In this document: positions 27,495 to 36,185 of the stretch, in pieces
Position numbering within the stretch: position 1 is the first letter of the stretch
How the letters are laid out: the number at the start of each line of letters is the position of its first letter
Source: Cellvibrio japonicus Ueda107
GTDB lineage: Bacteria; Pseudomonadota; Gammaproteobacteria; Pseudomonadales; Cellvibrionaceae
NCBI RefSeq assembly: GCF_000019225.1
Contig: NC_010995.1
Coordinates: 2,178,501-2,242,500 of the forward strand
DNA length: 64,000 nucleotides
Direction: 5' to 3'
Translations under genes and position numbers: made by a program
The notes under the pieces: generated by a model
The model's database searches: none
Seen by the model: only the letters and a program-made list of their open reading frames with translations
What the model was told of the DNA's origin: nothing

Positions 27495-28493
27495 TTATTC
27501 CGGTTCCAGAAATTGACTGCGAATTTCCAGCATGTTAGGCAGCGCTTTTATAAAACAATCAACCAACTCCGGGTCAAAGTGCCTGGCAGACTCAGCTTTG
27601 ATGTAAGCTACCGTAGACTCTATGCTCCAGGGCTCTTTATAAGGCCGTTTACTGGTGAGCGCATCAAATACATCTGCCAGGGCGACAATACGCGCTTCCA
27701 TGGGAATCGCCTCACCAGCCAGGCCCTGCGGATAACCGCTGCCATCCCATTTTTCATGGTGGTACAGGGCAATACGGCGAGCCATTTGCAGCAAACTGGA
27801 GGAGTCTTCACCAATAATTTCTGCACCGATACGCGCGTGCTGCTTCATAATGTCCCACTCTTCCGGCGTTAACTTGCCAGGTTTTTGCAAAATGGCATCA
27901 GGTATACCCATTTTGCCGACATCATGCATAGGTGCGGCATTAAATAACTCTTCAGCATCCGCGATCCCCATACCGGCAGCCAGCGCTATTTCCCGCGCGA
28001 AATGGCTCATGCGAATGACATGTAATCCGGTTTCGTTATCCTTGTATTCTGCTGCACGGCCCAATCGATGGATAACTTGCAAGCGGGTTTCACGCAAGAT
28101 TTCTGCACTGACCAGCGATAATTGTGCCTTTACGCGTGCCAAAACAATCGGAGCGCTGACGGGTTTAGTAATGTAATCCACACAACCTGCAGCGAAACCT
28201 TCTGTCTCATCCCGGTCATCCGCCAGGGCCGTAATAAAAATCACGGGAATTGCCTGCGTCAGTGGATGCTGCTTCAATCTGCTGCAGGTTTCCAGGCCCG
28301 TAATACCAGGCATCATAATATCGAGCAGGATCAGTTGGGGCTGCTCTGACTGTGCCAAGGCAATTGCTTTTTCGCCATCGCGGGCGAAGATCAATTGGTA
28401 GTCTTGTTGCAATATCTGGCGCAACACCTGCAAATTCAATGGCTCGTCATCGACGATCAATAATTTGGGGCGACTATCGCGGTGTGGAGTCAT
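27495..28493 (-). CDS. Response regulator with HD-GYP cyclic-di-GMP phosphodiesterase domain
   Basis: Residues about 9-125 form a CheY-like receiver (acidic DDE near the start, phospho-acceptor in LILLDIMMPG, Lys in YITKPV). Residues about 145-320 form an HD-GYP domain with HDVGKMGIP and HHEKWDGSGYPQGL, so the full HD and GYP motifs are present. Such proteins hydrolyse cyclic-di-GMP when phosphorylated. The start codon overlaps the stop of the hybrid kinase gene (TAATG), so the two are translated together and the kinase is the probable phosphate source. Confidence 0.95.
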   Translation of the reverse strand: MTPHRDSRPKLLIVDDEPLNLQVLRQILQQDYQLIFARDGEKAIALAQSEQPQLILLDIMMPGITGLETCSRLKQHPLTQAIPVIFITALADDRDETEGFAAGCVDYITKPVSAPIVLARVKAQLSLVSAEILRETRLQVIHRLGRAAEYKDNETGLHVIRMSHFAREIALAAGMGIADAEELFNAAPMHDVGKMGIPDAILQKPGKLTPEEWDIMKQHARIGAEIIGEDSSSLLQMARRIALYHHEKWDGSGYPQGLAGEAIPMEARIVALADVFDALTSKRPYKEPWSIESTVAYIKAESARHFDPELVDCFIKALPNMLEIRSQFLEPE

Positions 28494-31400
28494 TATGCGT
28501 CTCGCGTAACCCAGGGGGCATTATTTATCCAATCCGCCAGCAATGCAGCGGCGCTATCAAAATCAAACTGATCGATAGCACTTTCCAATTGTGCAAACCA
28601 TTGACTGGGCAAAAGGCCTTGAAGCTGGCGTAGGCCTTCCTCATCAATACTGGAGTGTTGACAGGCATACGCCAGGCGAAGGAGCAGGCTAAGTGGAATA
28701 GATGGCTCTCCTGCAGTGTCTGCAGCTTCCGTCGGTAACAGATTGTCGAGTTGATGAATGACCTGAGTGATAGCGTGTGCCAACAATGAGAATTGTGCAT
28801 TACCGGACGGTTGGTGTTGTTCAATATTTTGCAAAATATATGCAACCTGTGCCAAACCAAGGTTGGCCGCCGCCCCCCTTAAACGATGTACCTGCTGTTG
28901 CAAATTGTCTGCACCCGCCTGAAGTGGATCACTACTCACATCCCGACAGAATTGATCAATGGCTTTGTATAACTTGTCGCTGTTTCCCCAGCGTGCAAGC
29001 GCAGCCGGCAAGTCAATAACAGGAAGATTAAGCGGTTGCTGTTCAGGGCGGTTATTGCGTGTACCTGCCTGTAATCCAAGGCAGCGGGCAATTTCTGTAT
29101 AGAGTTCGGCCTTATCAATAGGTTTGGAGGCGAAACCACTCATTCCTGCCATATCCGCTTCCAGGCGGTCCTTGGGTAACACGCTGGCAGTCAGCGCAAT
29201 AATCGGGGTTAACTGACGCTGCTGTAGCCGCTCCCACTCGCGGATAATTTTGGTGGCCTGTAGACCATCAACCTCCGGCATTTGTATATCCATCAAAATA
29301 ATGTCAAACACTTCTGCCTGAAACATAGCCCATGCCGACAAGCCGTTATCCACACTTTTCACCTGATGGCCATCACGGGTTAATGTTAACTCCAGTACCT
29401 CAATATTTTGTGGCACATCATCAGCGATTAGAATTTTTAATGGTGGCAGCGCTGTTGTTCTGGTGTGGATTTTCAAGCTGCTACCTGCAGCCGCTTCCAG
29501 CGGCAGCCACACAACAAAACAACTACCTTGCCCTTCAACACTCGTTACACTAATTTTCCCTCCCATGAGTTCGGTCAATTGGCGTGCAATAGTAGTTCCC
29601 AAACCTGTGCCGCCAAAACGGCGTGCCATGGATGCATCCGCCTGGGTAAAAGGGGTAAAAATATGTTCAATACGCTCGACAGCAATACCTATACCAGTAT
29701 CCTGTACTTGCATACGTACACCCTCGCCCAGAACATCTACGCTTAAGCGCACCTCACCGGTTAAGGTAAATTTGATGGCATTGCCCAACAGGTTGACCAA
29801 AACCTGGCGTATGCGCAGTTCGTCACCAAGCACTTGATCCGGCGTGGTGTGCACATAATCCAGATGCAGGCCAAGCCCCTTTTTATCAGCCTGTATTTGC
29901 AGTTCGGCCATAATTTGCTGGCATAGCTGTTTTAACGAGAAAACATGCATGTCCAGTTCCAGGGCACCGCGCTCCAGTTTTGCCGTATCAAGAATGTCAT
30001 TCAGCAATCCCAAGAGCGAGCGCGCTGATTGACGTACAGTTTGCATGTGCTTTAACTGAACAGGGTCCAATGCAGAATCGAGCAGCAACTCGGTAAAACC
30101 AATAATGGCATTCATGGGCGTGCGGATTTCATGGCTCATGTTGGCGAGGAACATGCCCTTGGCGATAGAAGCCTGCTCGGCGCGCTCTTTGGCGGCGACC
30201 AAATCCTGCTCCATCGCTTTGCGCTCAGAGAGGTCACTGGCAATCGTGAAAATCTTCCAGGGTTTTCCATCCACATCAAAAATAGGTGTATAAATAGCCT
30301 GAACCCAGATTGGGTTTTCATTGCAATCGATATAGCAAAACTCACCACTCCGAAAAATTCCCCGGTTCAAATCTTGCCAAAATTGTTGATAGTCTTCGCT
30401 GGCGGCCTCTTCCGGCATGCAGAGTATGCGATGGTGACGCCCCAGTAATTCGTTTTTGTGATACCCCGTCAGTTTCAGGAAATTTTCGTTAACACCAATA
30501 ATGGTCCCATCCATATCAAACTCAGCCACAGCCGATGCCCTGCCAATAGCCTCAACAACCCCTTCAAACTCATGGGCGCGACGCTTGGATTCAGTGATAT
30601 CCATAATCACCCCGTCAATCCATATTGGGGTGCCGGTCTCATCGTAAACGCCGCTAGCCGTTTCCGAGACCCAATGCTCGCTGCCATCGCGATGGATGAC
30701 CCGATATTCACAGGTATAGGAACGCTTGCGCGACAAGGCATCCGTTACTTGCGCATTGATACGCGCCACATCATCGGGATGTAATAAATCCCCCATAGTG
30801 ACATGCCCGGACATAAAGTCGCTGGCAGGCCAGCCAGTGACCCGCTGTACCGCATCGCTGATAAAAATCATATTCCAGGGCGCCACCAGATGGGAGCGAA
30901 ATGCGATGCCGGGAATATTGCTGATCAGGGTACGGTATTGCTGCTCACGCGTGCGCAATTCCCGCTCCATGGATTTACGGACACTAATATCGCTGACAAA
31001 ACCAACAAACAGCGTCTGCCCTGGTAACTCTGCTTTACCGACAGCAAGACGCACAGGAATTTGCCTGCCGTCTTTATGCAGGGCTACCACTTCCCGACCG
31101 GTTCCGATGATTCGCGCATTACCTGTCTTGGCGTAATTGTGAAGATAGGAGTCATGCTCGGAGTGATAAGGTTCCGGCATTAACATCTTGATATTACGCT
31201 GTTCAATTTCTGCCGGGGTCCAACCAAAGAGTTGCTCGGCAGCATTATTCATTGCCAGGATCTTGCCCTGGCTGTCGATAGTAATTATTCCATCGACGGC
31301 AGTATCCACGATGGCTCGCAAACGCGATTCACTATTGAGTAACTGGTTATAGAGCTGGCGATAGCGGAGCACCAAATTACCGGCCAAGGCCAGCATACTC

Positions 31401-32125
31401 AGTGCCAGGGTGGTCGCACTGATAATAATGGCGAGCAAACCATGGTTCTCACTTGATTCCACCAGGTGACCACCTGGCTCCCCCATAAAACGGGCGGCCC
31501 CCATACCGGTATAATGCATGCCCGCAATCGCCAATCCCATGACGCTACTGGCTAATAGGCTTTTTTGTACGGGGCCTAATTGATTGTTGCCACTCAAGCC
31601 AAAGCGAATCCACAGCGCCAGTATCGCTAACAGGGCAGCAACCAGAATCGATGCGGCAAACCACCAGGGATCATATTTCAGGCTGGCGCTCATGTGCATA
31701 GCGGCCATGCCGGAATAATGCATGGTGCCAATACCCGCCCCCACCAATATGCCCCCAACCCACAACTGGCGCCGACTGATCTGATCGTGGGATAGCATCT
31801 GCAATGCAACCCAGGATGCCAGTACAGAGGGAACCATCGACAGAAAGGTCACCAGAGGGTCGTAATGCACATGGTTACCAATGCGAAAGGCAAGCATCCC
31901 GATAAAGTGCATGGACCAGATGCCGCCTCCCATGGCCAGGGAACCGGTGAGCAATGCAACCTGGGCATGTAATCCCCTGGGGGCTCGATGTGCCATGGCA
32001 GCAATCTGCAACCCGATATAGGAAGAACCAATGGCAATGAGGATAGAAAGGCAAACCAGCCAAGGGTTATAAGTCCCCTTGAGCAGCATGGCAGGATCAG
32101 GATGGGTAATAAAAATATCTAACAT
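28493..32125 (-). CDS. MHYT-PAS hybrid sensor histidine kinase with REC and Hpt
   Basis: This 1,210-residue membrane kinase begins with seven transmembrane helices forming an MHYT sensor. Its motifs are MHFIGM, MHYSGM and MHYTGM, proposed in the family to bind copper and sense O2, CO or NO. Three PAS domains follow. Next come a HisKA box (NMSHEIRTPMN), an HATPase with DTGIGI and GGTGLG, a receiver (ILMDIQMPEVDG) and a C-terminal Hpt (HRLRGAAANLG, histidine in place). The full His-Asp-His relay is intact. The start was moved from a TTG at 32191 to ATG 32125, which begins the MHYT-type N-terminus (MLDIFITH). It is coupled to the HD-GYP regulator downstream. Confidence 0.94.
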   Translation of the reverse strand: MLDIFITHPDPAMLLKGTYNPWLVCLSILIAIGSSYIGLQIAAMAHRAPRGLHAQVALLTGSLAMGGGIWSMHFIGMLAFRIGNHVHYDPLVTFLSMVPSVLASWVALQMLSHDQISRRQLWVGGILVGAGIGTMHYSGMAAMHMSASLKYDPWWFAASILVAALLAILALWIRFGLSGNNQLGPVQKSLLASSVMGLAIAGMHYTGMGAARFMGEPGGHLVESSENHGLLAIIISATTLALSMLALAGNLVLRYRQLYNQLLNSESRLRAIVDTAVDGIITIDSQGKILAMNNAAEQLFGWTPAEIEQRNIKMLMPEPYHSEHDSYLHNYAKTGNARIIGTGREVVALHKDGRQIPVRLAVGKAELPGQTLFVGFVSDISVRKSMERELRTREQQYRTLISNIPGIAFRSHLVAPWNMIFISDAVQRVTGWPASDFMSGHVTMGDLLHPDDVARINAQVTDALSRKRSYTCEYRVIHRDGSEHWVSETASGVYDETGTPIWIDGVIMDITESKRRAHEFEGVVEAIGRASAVAEFDMDGTIIGVNENFLKLTGYHKNELLGRHHRILCMPEEAASEDYQQFWQDLNRGIFRSGEFCYIDCNENPIWVQAIYTPIFDVDGKPWKIFTIASDLSERKAMEQDLVAAKERAEQASIAKGMFLANMSHEIRTPMNAIIGFTELLLDSALDPVQLKHMQTVRQSARSLLGLLNDILDTAKLERGALELDMHVFSLKQLCQQIMAELQIQADKKGLGLHLDYVHTTPDQVLGDELRIRQVLVNLLGNAIKFTLTGEVRLSVDVLGEGVRMQVQDTGIGIAVERIEHIFTPFTQADASMARRFGGTGLGTTIARQLTELMGGKISVTSVEGQGSCFVVWLPLEAAAGSSLKIHTRTTALPPLKILIADDVPQNIEVLELTLTRDGHQVKSVDNGLSAWAMFQAEVFDIILMDIQMPEVDGLQATKIIREWERLQQRQLTPIIALTASVLPKDRLEADMAGMSGFASKPIDKAELYTEIARCLGLQAGTRNNRPEQQPLNLPVIDLPAALARWGNSDKLYKAIDQFCRDVSSDPLQAGADNLQQQVHRLRGAAANLGLAQVAYILQNIEQHQPSGNAQFSLLAHAITQVIHQLDNLLPTEAADTAGEPSIPLSLLLRLAYACQHSSIDEEGLRQLQGLLPSQWFAQLESAIDQFDFDSAAALLADWINNAPWVTRDA

Positions 32126-32287
32126 CGAATAAATGGGGTTTATTAAAGGGAAAGGAAATAACGAATGGTATTTACAATCCTTGATACTCAACTGCCTTGC
32201 AGCACAAAGTCTAGTTGAGCCACCCCATTTATGCGAACAATATTATGGCAAGCACACGCTGCAATTTACTTGCCATCGCAGGAATGC

Positions 32288-34465
32288 TTATAACTTTTCC
32301 CAAACGGTCACTTCCGAAAGTGTATGTTGAAACTTGCGTTTGGTTTCACGGATGATAAATGGTACTTCACAAGGGCCGCTGATCAGGCGGAAATGTTGGC
32401 CGAGGTGCGCGTGCAAGCCATCCAGTGTCGTGAAGCTTTCACCATCCTTTTTAAAGCCGCCAAGCCAATCCTCGCGTGGGGTGTGATCAGTGAGCCAGGT
32501 GTAAGGCGATGCCAGCATGAGTATTCCGCCCGTGTTGATACGCTCGTGAATACTGCCCAGGAATTTGGCCGGATTGTACAAGCGGTCAATCAGATTGGCA
32601 GCAAGGATGAAATCATAACCGCTGAACACAGGTTTTAAATTGCAGGCATCGCCCTGGAAGAATTCAACCTTGTCTTTGACATCGACCAGGCCCAAATCTG
32701 CGAGTGAACGGGATTTATAGGAGACAAGCTCGCCTTCGTCAGCCAAGGTATAACGCAGGCTTTCGCCGTTGGCGAGTTGTACACCTTGACCAATAAAACG
32801 TGCAGAGAAATCCACGCCGGTAACTTGCTCAAAATACTGAGCCAATTCAAATGTGGCGCGACCAGATGCACAGCCCAGATCCAGCGCTCTGCGCTTGGGT
32901 TTGTCAATTAAAGCGTTTAACGCCAGATCAACGAGTGATTTGGAAAAATTCGGCACACCGAAATACTCATCACCGTAGTGGAATTCGGCGTACTCCGACA
33001 TGAGTTTATCCGTTTCATAATGGGAACTGGGCACGGGTTTTATTTCTCCGGAGACGACATAGCGGAATCCTGCATGTTGGAAAAAGTGGCGACGAAATGC
33101 GTAGCGCGAAGTGTGCAGGCTTTCGTTGCCACAGGAAATCCAGGAACCGCCCTTAATAAGGTTATGGCGCCCATCAAAGGTAGGCGTGGTGAAATCATCG
33201 TAAATAGCATGGACCTCAAAACCGTCAAAGGGATAGATTGGTGTTTCGGTCCATTGCCAGGCATTGCCCACCACATCAAAAAACTCACCATGGGCAAAAT
33301 GGTTTACCGGACAGGAGGATGCTCCATGATCCAGGTGGATATTAGCCTGGCTCTGCTGGTCGTTGGGATCCTGTAAGCCTGCGCTTTCATAGAGACGATA
33401 CCATTCATCTTCTGTGGGTAAACGCACTGGCAAACCGGTTGCAGATTTCTTCCAATTACAAAAAGCCTTGGCTTCGTGGTAGTTCACCTCCACAGGCCAA
33501 TCCCAAGGCATGGAAACTTCTTCGGTCATTAAACGTAAATACCAACCATGGTTTTTTTTCACCCAGAAAGTGGGATGTTGGGCTCTGCTATAAGCTAACC
33601 AGCCTTTACCTTCTTCTTCCCAATGATAGGCGTTCAAATAGCCACCAGCTTCAACAAACTGCAAAAACTCCTGGTTACTGACCAGGTATTTTGCGGCGTC
33701 AAATGCGGCAACAACGGCCTCATGCAATCCGTATTCATTATCCCATCCATAATAGGGATCCGTTTTATCTTTAGCTAAACACACCTGTCCCGCACTCACG
33801 TTTACCAGCACATTGTTTGGTGCAGCGCCGGTTATGCGATTGGGTTGCCAGCCAGGCGAGCTTTTCACAAATTCCAGTTTGTGCTGGCGGATCAGCACCG
33901 AGGAGGTTTCCAGGTGGATGCGCTCATGCTCTATGCCCATGATGACAGTCCACCAGGGATTGTGCCAATCCACGGGCAGATGTAATGGCGCCTTGTCGAT
34001 TAAATCCAGTACCAGGTTGCGCACCTGATCACGATAGGCTTTTACTTCTGCCGGTGTTGGCCATTGGTAATTGGCATCATTGAGGTCGTCCCAACTCATT
34101 TCATCTACCCCCACCGCAAACAGGGATTCAAAACGCTGGTTGATACGCCGGTTGATCATACGGGCAAGCAATAGTTTGTTAACGAAAAACGTCGCGGTGT
34201 GGCCATAGTAAAAAATCAGTGGGTGACGCAGAGTGATCGGCTTGGTGTAAAACGCCTGATCATTGGCAAGGCACTCAAACAGGGACTCGTAGGTCGTAAA
34301 GGTATCCAGGAAATAATGGCGCAGGGCAAGGCGCAAGCTGGCTTCATCACCATCACGCAGGTTTGGTGTCCTGGAAAACAGGGGGGAGCGGGTTAACAGG
34401 TTTGTGGCACTCAATGGGGTGGATTCAGTGGTTTGGCGCAGCGTGGAATGTCCCGTATGCATCAT
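32288..34465 (-). CDS. ovoA: 5-histidylcysteine sulfoxide synthase / ovothiol methyltransferase
   Basis: OvoA makes ovothiol A: it joins Cys to the C5 of histidine through a non-heme iron sulfoxide synthase and then N-methylates the product. The 725-residue protein has both halves. The N-terminal DinB-like part carries the iron triad: HERIHLE (HxxxHxE, about residues 180-186) and an upstream His (about 89). The middle FGE-like domain has PVRLPTEDEW and FDVVGNAWQW. The C-terminal SAM methyltransferase has ALDLGCASGRATFE. Start: ATG 34465, 3-4 bases after GGGAG; the longer frame to 34618 runs into the upstream ATPase gene. The DUF815 gene ends 38 bases before it, so the two may be co-transcribed. 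Confidence 0.94.
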   Translation of the reverse strand: MMHTGHSTLRQTTESTPLSATNLLTRSPLFSRTPNLRDGDEASLRLALRHYFLDTFTTYESLFECLANDQAFYTKPITLRHPLIFYYGHTATFFVNKLLLARMINRRINQRFESLFAVGVDEMSWDDLNDANYQWPTPAEVKAYRDQVRNLVLDLIDKAPLHLPVDWHNPWWTVIMGIEHERIHLETSSVLIRQHKLEFVKSSPGWQPNRITGAAPNNVLVNVSAGQVCLAKDKTDPYYGWDNEYGLHEAVVAAFDAAKYLVSNQEFLQFVEAGGYLNAYHWEEEGKGWLAYSRAQHPTFWVKKNHGWYLRLMTEEVSMPWDWPVEVNYHEAKAFCNWKKSATGLPVRLPTEDEWYRLYESAGLQDPNDQQSQANIHLDHGASSCPVNHFAHGEFFDVVGNAWQWTETPIYPFDGFEVHAIYDDFTTPTFDGRHNLIKGGSWISCGNESLHTSRYAFRRHFFQHAGFRYVVSGEIKPVPSSHYETDKLMSEYAEFHYGDEYFGVPNFSKSLVDLALNALIDKPKRRALDLGCASGRATFELAQYFEQVTGVDFSARFIGQGVQLANGESLRYTLADEGELVSYKSRSLADLGLVDVKDKVEFFQGDACNLKPVFSGYDFILAANLIDRLYNPAKFLGSIHERINTGGILMLASPYTWLTDHTPREDWLGGFKKDGESFTTLDGLHAHLGQHFRLISGPCEVPFIIRETKRKFQHTLSEVTVWEKL

Positions 34466-34502
34466 GAACTCCCGATCAACATAAAACTGGAAAATAGCGA
34501 TA

Positions 34503-35354
34503 TCACTCCCGCCCCACAAAATCCCTGGCAAATTGCCAGGCAACACGGCCGCTGCGGGCACCGCGAGTCCTGTGCCACAGCAGGGCCGCTGTTTCGGCCT
34601 GTTCACTCCACTGCCCACCCAGGCTTGTCACCCAATAGTGGGCGGCTGCGAGGTAATCGTCCTGACTGAAAGGATAAAAGCTGAGCCAAAGCCCAAAGCG
34701 CTCGGAGAGAGACACCTTTTCCTCAATGCTGTCACTGGGGCGCAACTCGCCATCTTCATAACTAACATCCAGGTTTTCACGCATATTTTGCGGAATCAGG
34801 TGGCGGCGATTACTGGTGGCATAGAAGAGCATATTGGCCGTCGGCGCAGAAATAGAGCCATCCAATACAGACTTTAGGGCTTTATAGCTGATCTCCCCGT
34901 CCTCGAACGATAAATCGTCGCAAAAAATAATGAATTTTTCGGAGCGTTCACCGACCAAATCAACAATATCGGCCAAATGCAGCAGGTCGGTTTTGTCCAC
35001 CTCGATAATCTTGAGTTCCTGGTCGGCGAAAGCTCCCCAAGCGGCCTTGATCAAGGTGGATTTACCCGTCCCCCTGGCCCCTGTTAAGAGCACGTTATTG
35101 GCAGATCGCCCCGCCATAAATTGTGCTGTATTACGCACAATGGCCTGCTTCTGGGTTTCAATATTTTTCAGTGATTCAAGCGCCACCCTATGGGGGTTAC
35201 GCACCGCCTGCAGAAAGCCCCGTCCATTTGCCTGTGGGCGCCACCGGAAGGCACTGGCACGCCAGTCGATCTCCGGTGACCTGGGGGGGAGTACGGCCTC
35301 TACACGATCAATCAGCAGCTCCAGGCGGCTCAGGAATTGGTCCAGTTGTGTCAC
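34503..35354 (-). CDS. DUF815-family AAA ATPase
   Basis: The 283-residue protein has a Walker A motif (LLTGARGTGKST, about residue 90) and Walker B (KFIIFCDDLSF), followed by a sensor-like YATSNRRHL. The pattern matches the DUF815 family of single-domain AAA ATPases, which are widespread and lack an assigned function. The start is GTG with a perfect GAGGAG site. ovoA lies immediately downstream on the same strand, but I know of no functional link. Confidence 0.88.
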   Translation of the reverse strand: MTQLDQFLSRLELLIDRVEAVLPPRSPEIDWRASAFRWRPQANGRGFLQAVRNPHRVALESLKNIETQKQAIVRNTAQFMAGRSANNVLLTGARGTGKSTLIKAAWGAFADQELKIIEVDKTDLLHLADIVDLVGERSEKFIIFCDDLSFEDGEISYKALKSVLDGSISAPTANMLFYATSNRRHLIPQNMRENLDVSYEDGELRPSDSIEEKVSLSERFGLWLSFYPFSQDDYLAAAHYWVTSLGGQWSEQAETAALLWHRTRGARSGRVAWQFARDFVGRE

Positions 35355-35479
35355 ACTTGCTCCTCACTTTAAAACGGGTAACGCCCACAGTCATATTGGG
35401 GGCACAAAATGGCTGGTCTGATGACAAGACTGGGCTATATTGAAAGAAGTTTTCCCGTACCACAAGTTTAAGGTTATTT

Positions 35480-36163
35480 ATGTTTAGCAAACAGGAATGG
35501 CAGGTTATCACCCAAACCCTGAAACAAAAACGGGATTGGTTCAATAAAAGCCTGGGTAGCCAGGATCAACTGACCAATAAGCCTGCCTATGAAAAAAATA
35601 TACAGGTCATCGATGGTATTTTGGAAAAAATCAATGCCCTGCAAAATCCCGTAGAGCTAACCCCCAACACCAATAATACCGAGAATATCGCACACTATAT
35701 CTCCACCCCTGCCACCTCCCCTATCCGGCAGGCCGCGCTATCCCGCCGGCAAAACCTCCAGCCAAAAGAAATCCGTGTCTTATTAGTCGATGATGATGAG
35801 CTGATCTGTGAATTGGTTTGTACTTATTTACAGGCGGTCGGTATTAAACAAATTGACCGGGTTCACAGCGGCTTAAAAGCCATCAGTGCCATGTACGATG
35901 CTTACCCGACTTATAATCTGGTGCTTTGCGATTGGAATATGCCCACCAAATCCGGCCTTGATGTACATAATGCCATGCGCGCTGCTGAGCGCTATATGGC
36001 CGCTGTTTTTATGCTGGTGACATCCGTATCCGATGCCAAACAGATTCGCAATGCCATTGAAGAAGGCGTGGATGATTACATCGTTAAACCTATCGAACCA
36101 GAGGTGTTAATCAAGAAAATCGCCCGGTTCTTTCCATCCATCAGCGCAACTCCAACGGCATAA
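35480..36163 (+). CDS. Single-domain response regulator with long N-terminal extension
   Basis: Residues about 95-220 are a complete CheY-type receiver: acidic VDDDE, phospho-acceptor Asp in LCDWNMPTKSG, Thr/Ser in LVTSVS and Lys in YIVKPI. The first 90 or so residues are a helical, glutamine-rich segment without a recognised domain, ending in a low-complexity linker with Thr, Pro and Ser. There is no output domain, so it probably works by protein contact, in chemotaxis or as a phosphate shuttle. It is the only plus-strand gene between 20.2 kb and the tRNAs and converges with the condensin operon, 22 bases apart. Confidence 0.9.
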   Translation: MFSKQEWQVITQTLKQKRDWFNKSLGSQDQLTNKPAYEKNIQVIDGILEKINALQNPVELTPNTNNTENIAHYISTPATSPIRQAALSRRQNLQPKEIRVLLVDDDELICELVCTYLQAVGIKQIDRVHSGLKAISAMYDAYPTYNLVLCDWNMPTKSGLDVHNAMRAAERYMAAVFMLVTSVSDAKQIRNAIEEGVDDYIVKPIEPEVLIKKIARFFPSISATPTA

Positions 36164-36185
36164 TCCCAGGATGATTGCACATTGG

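Noticed and set aside
34466..34618. Longer OvoA N-terminus
   Set aside because: The extra 51 residues overlap the DUF815 gene and show no similarity to OvoA.
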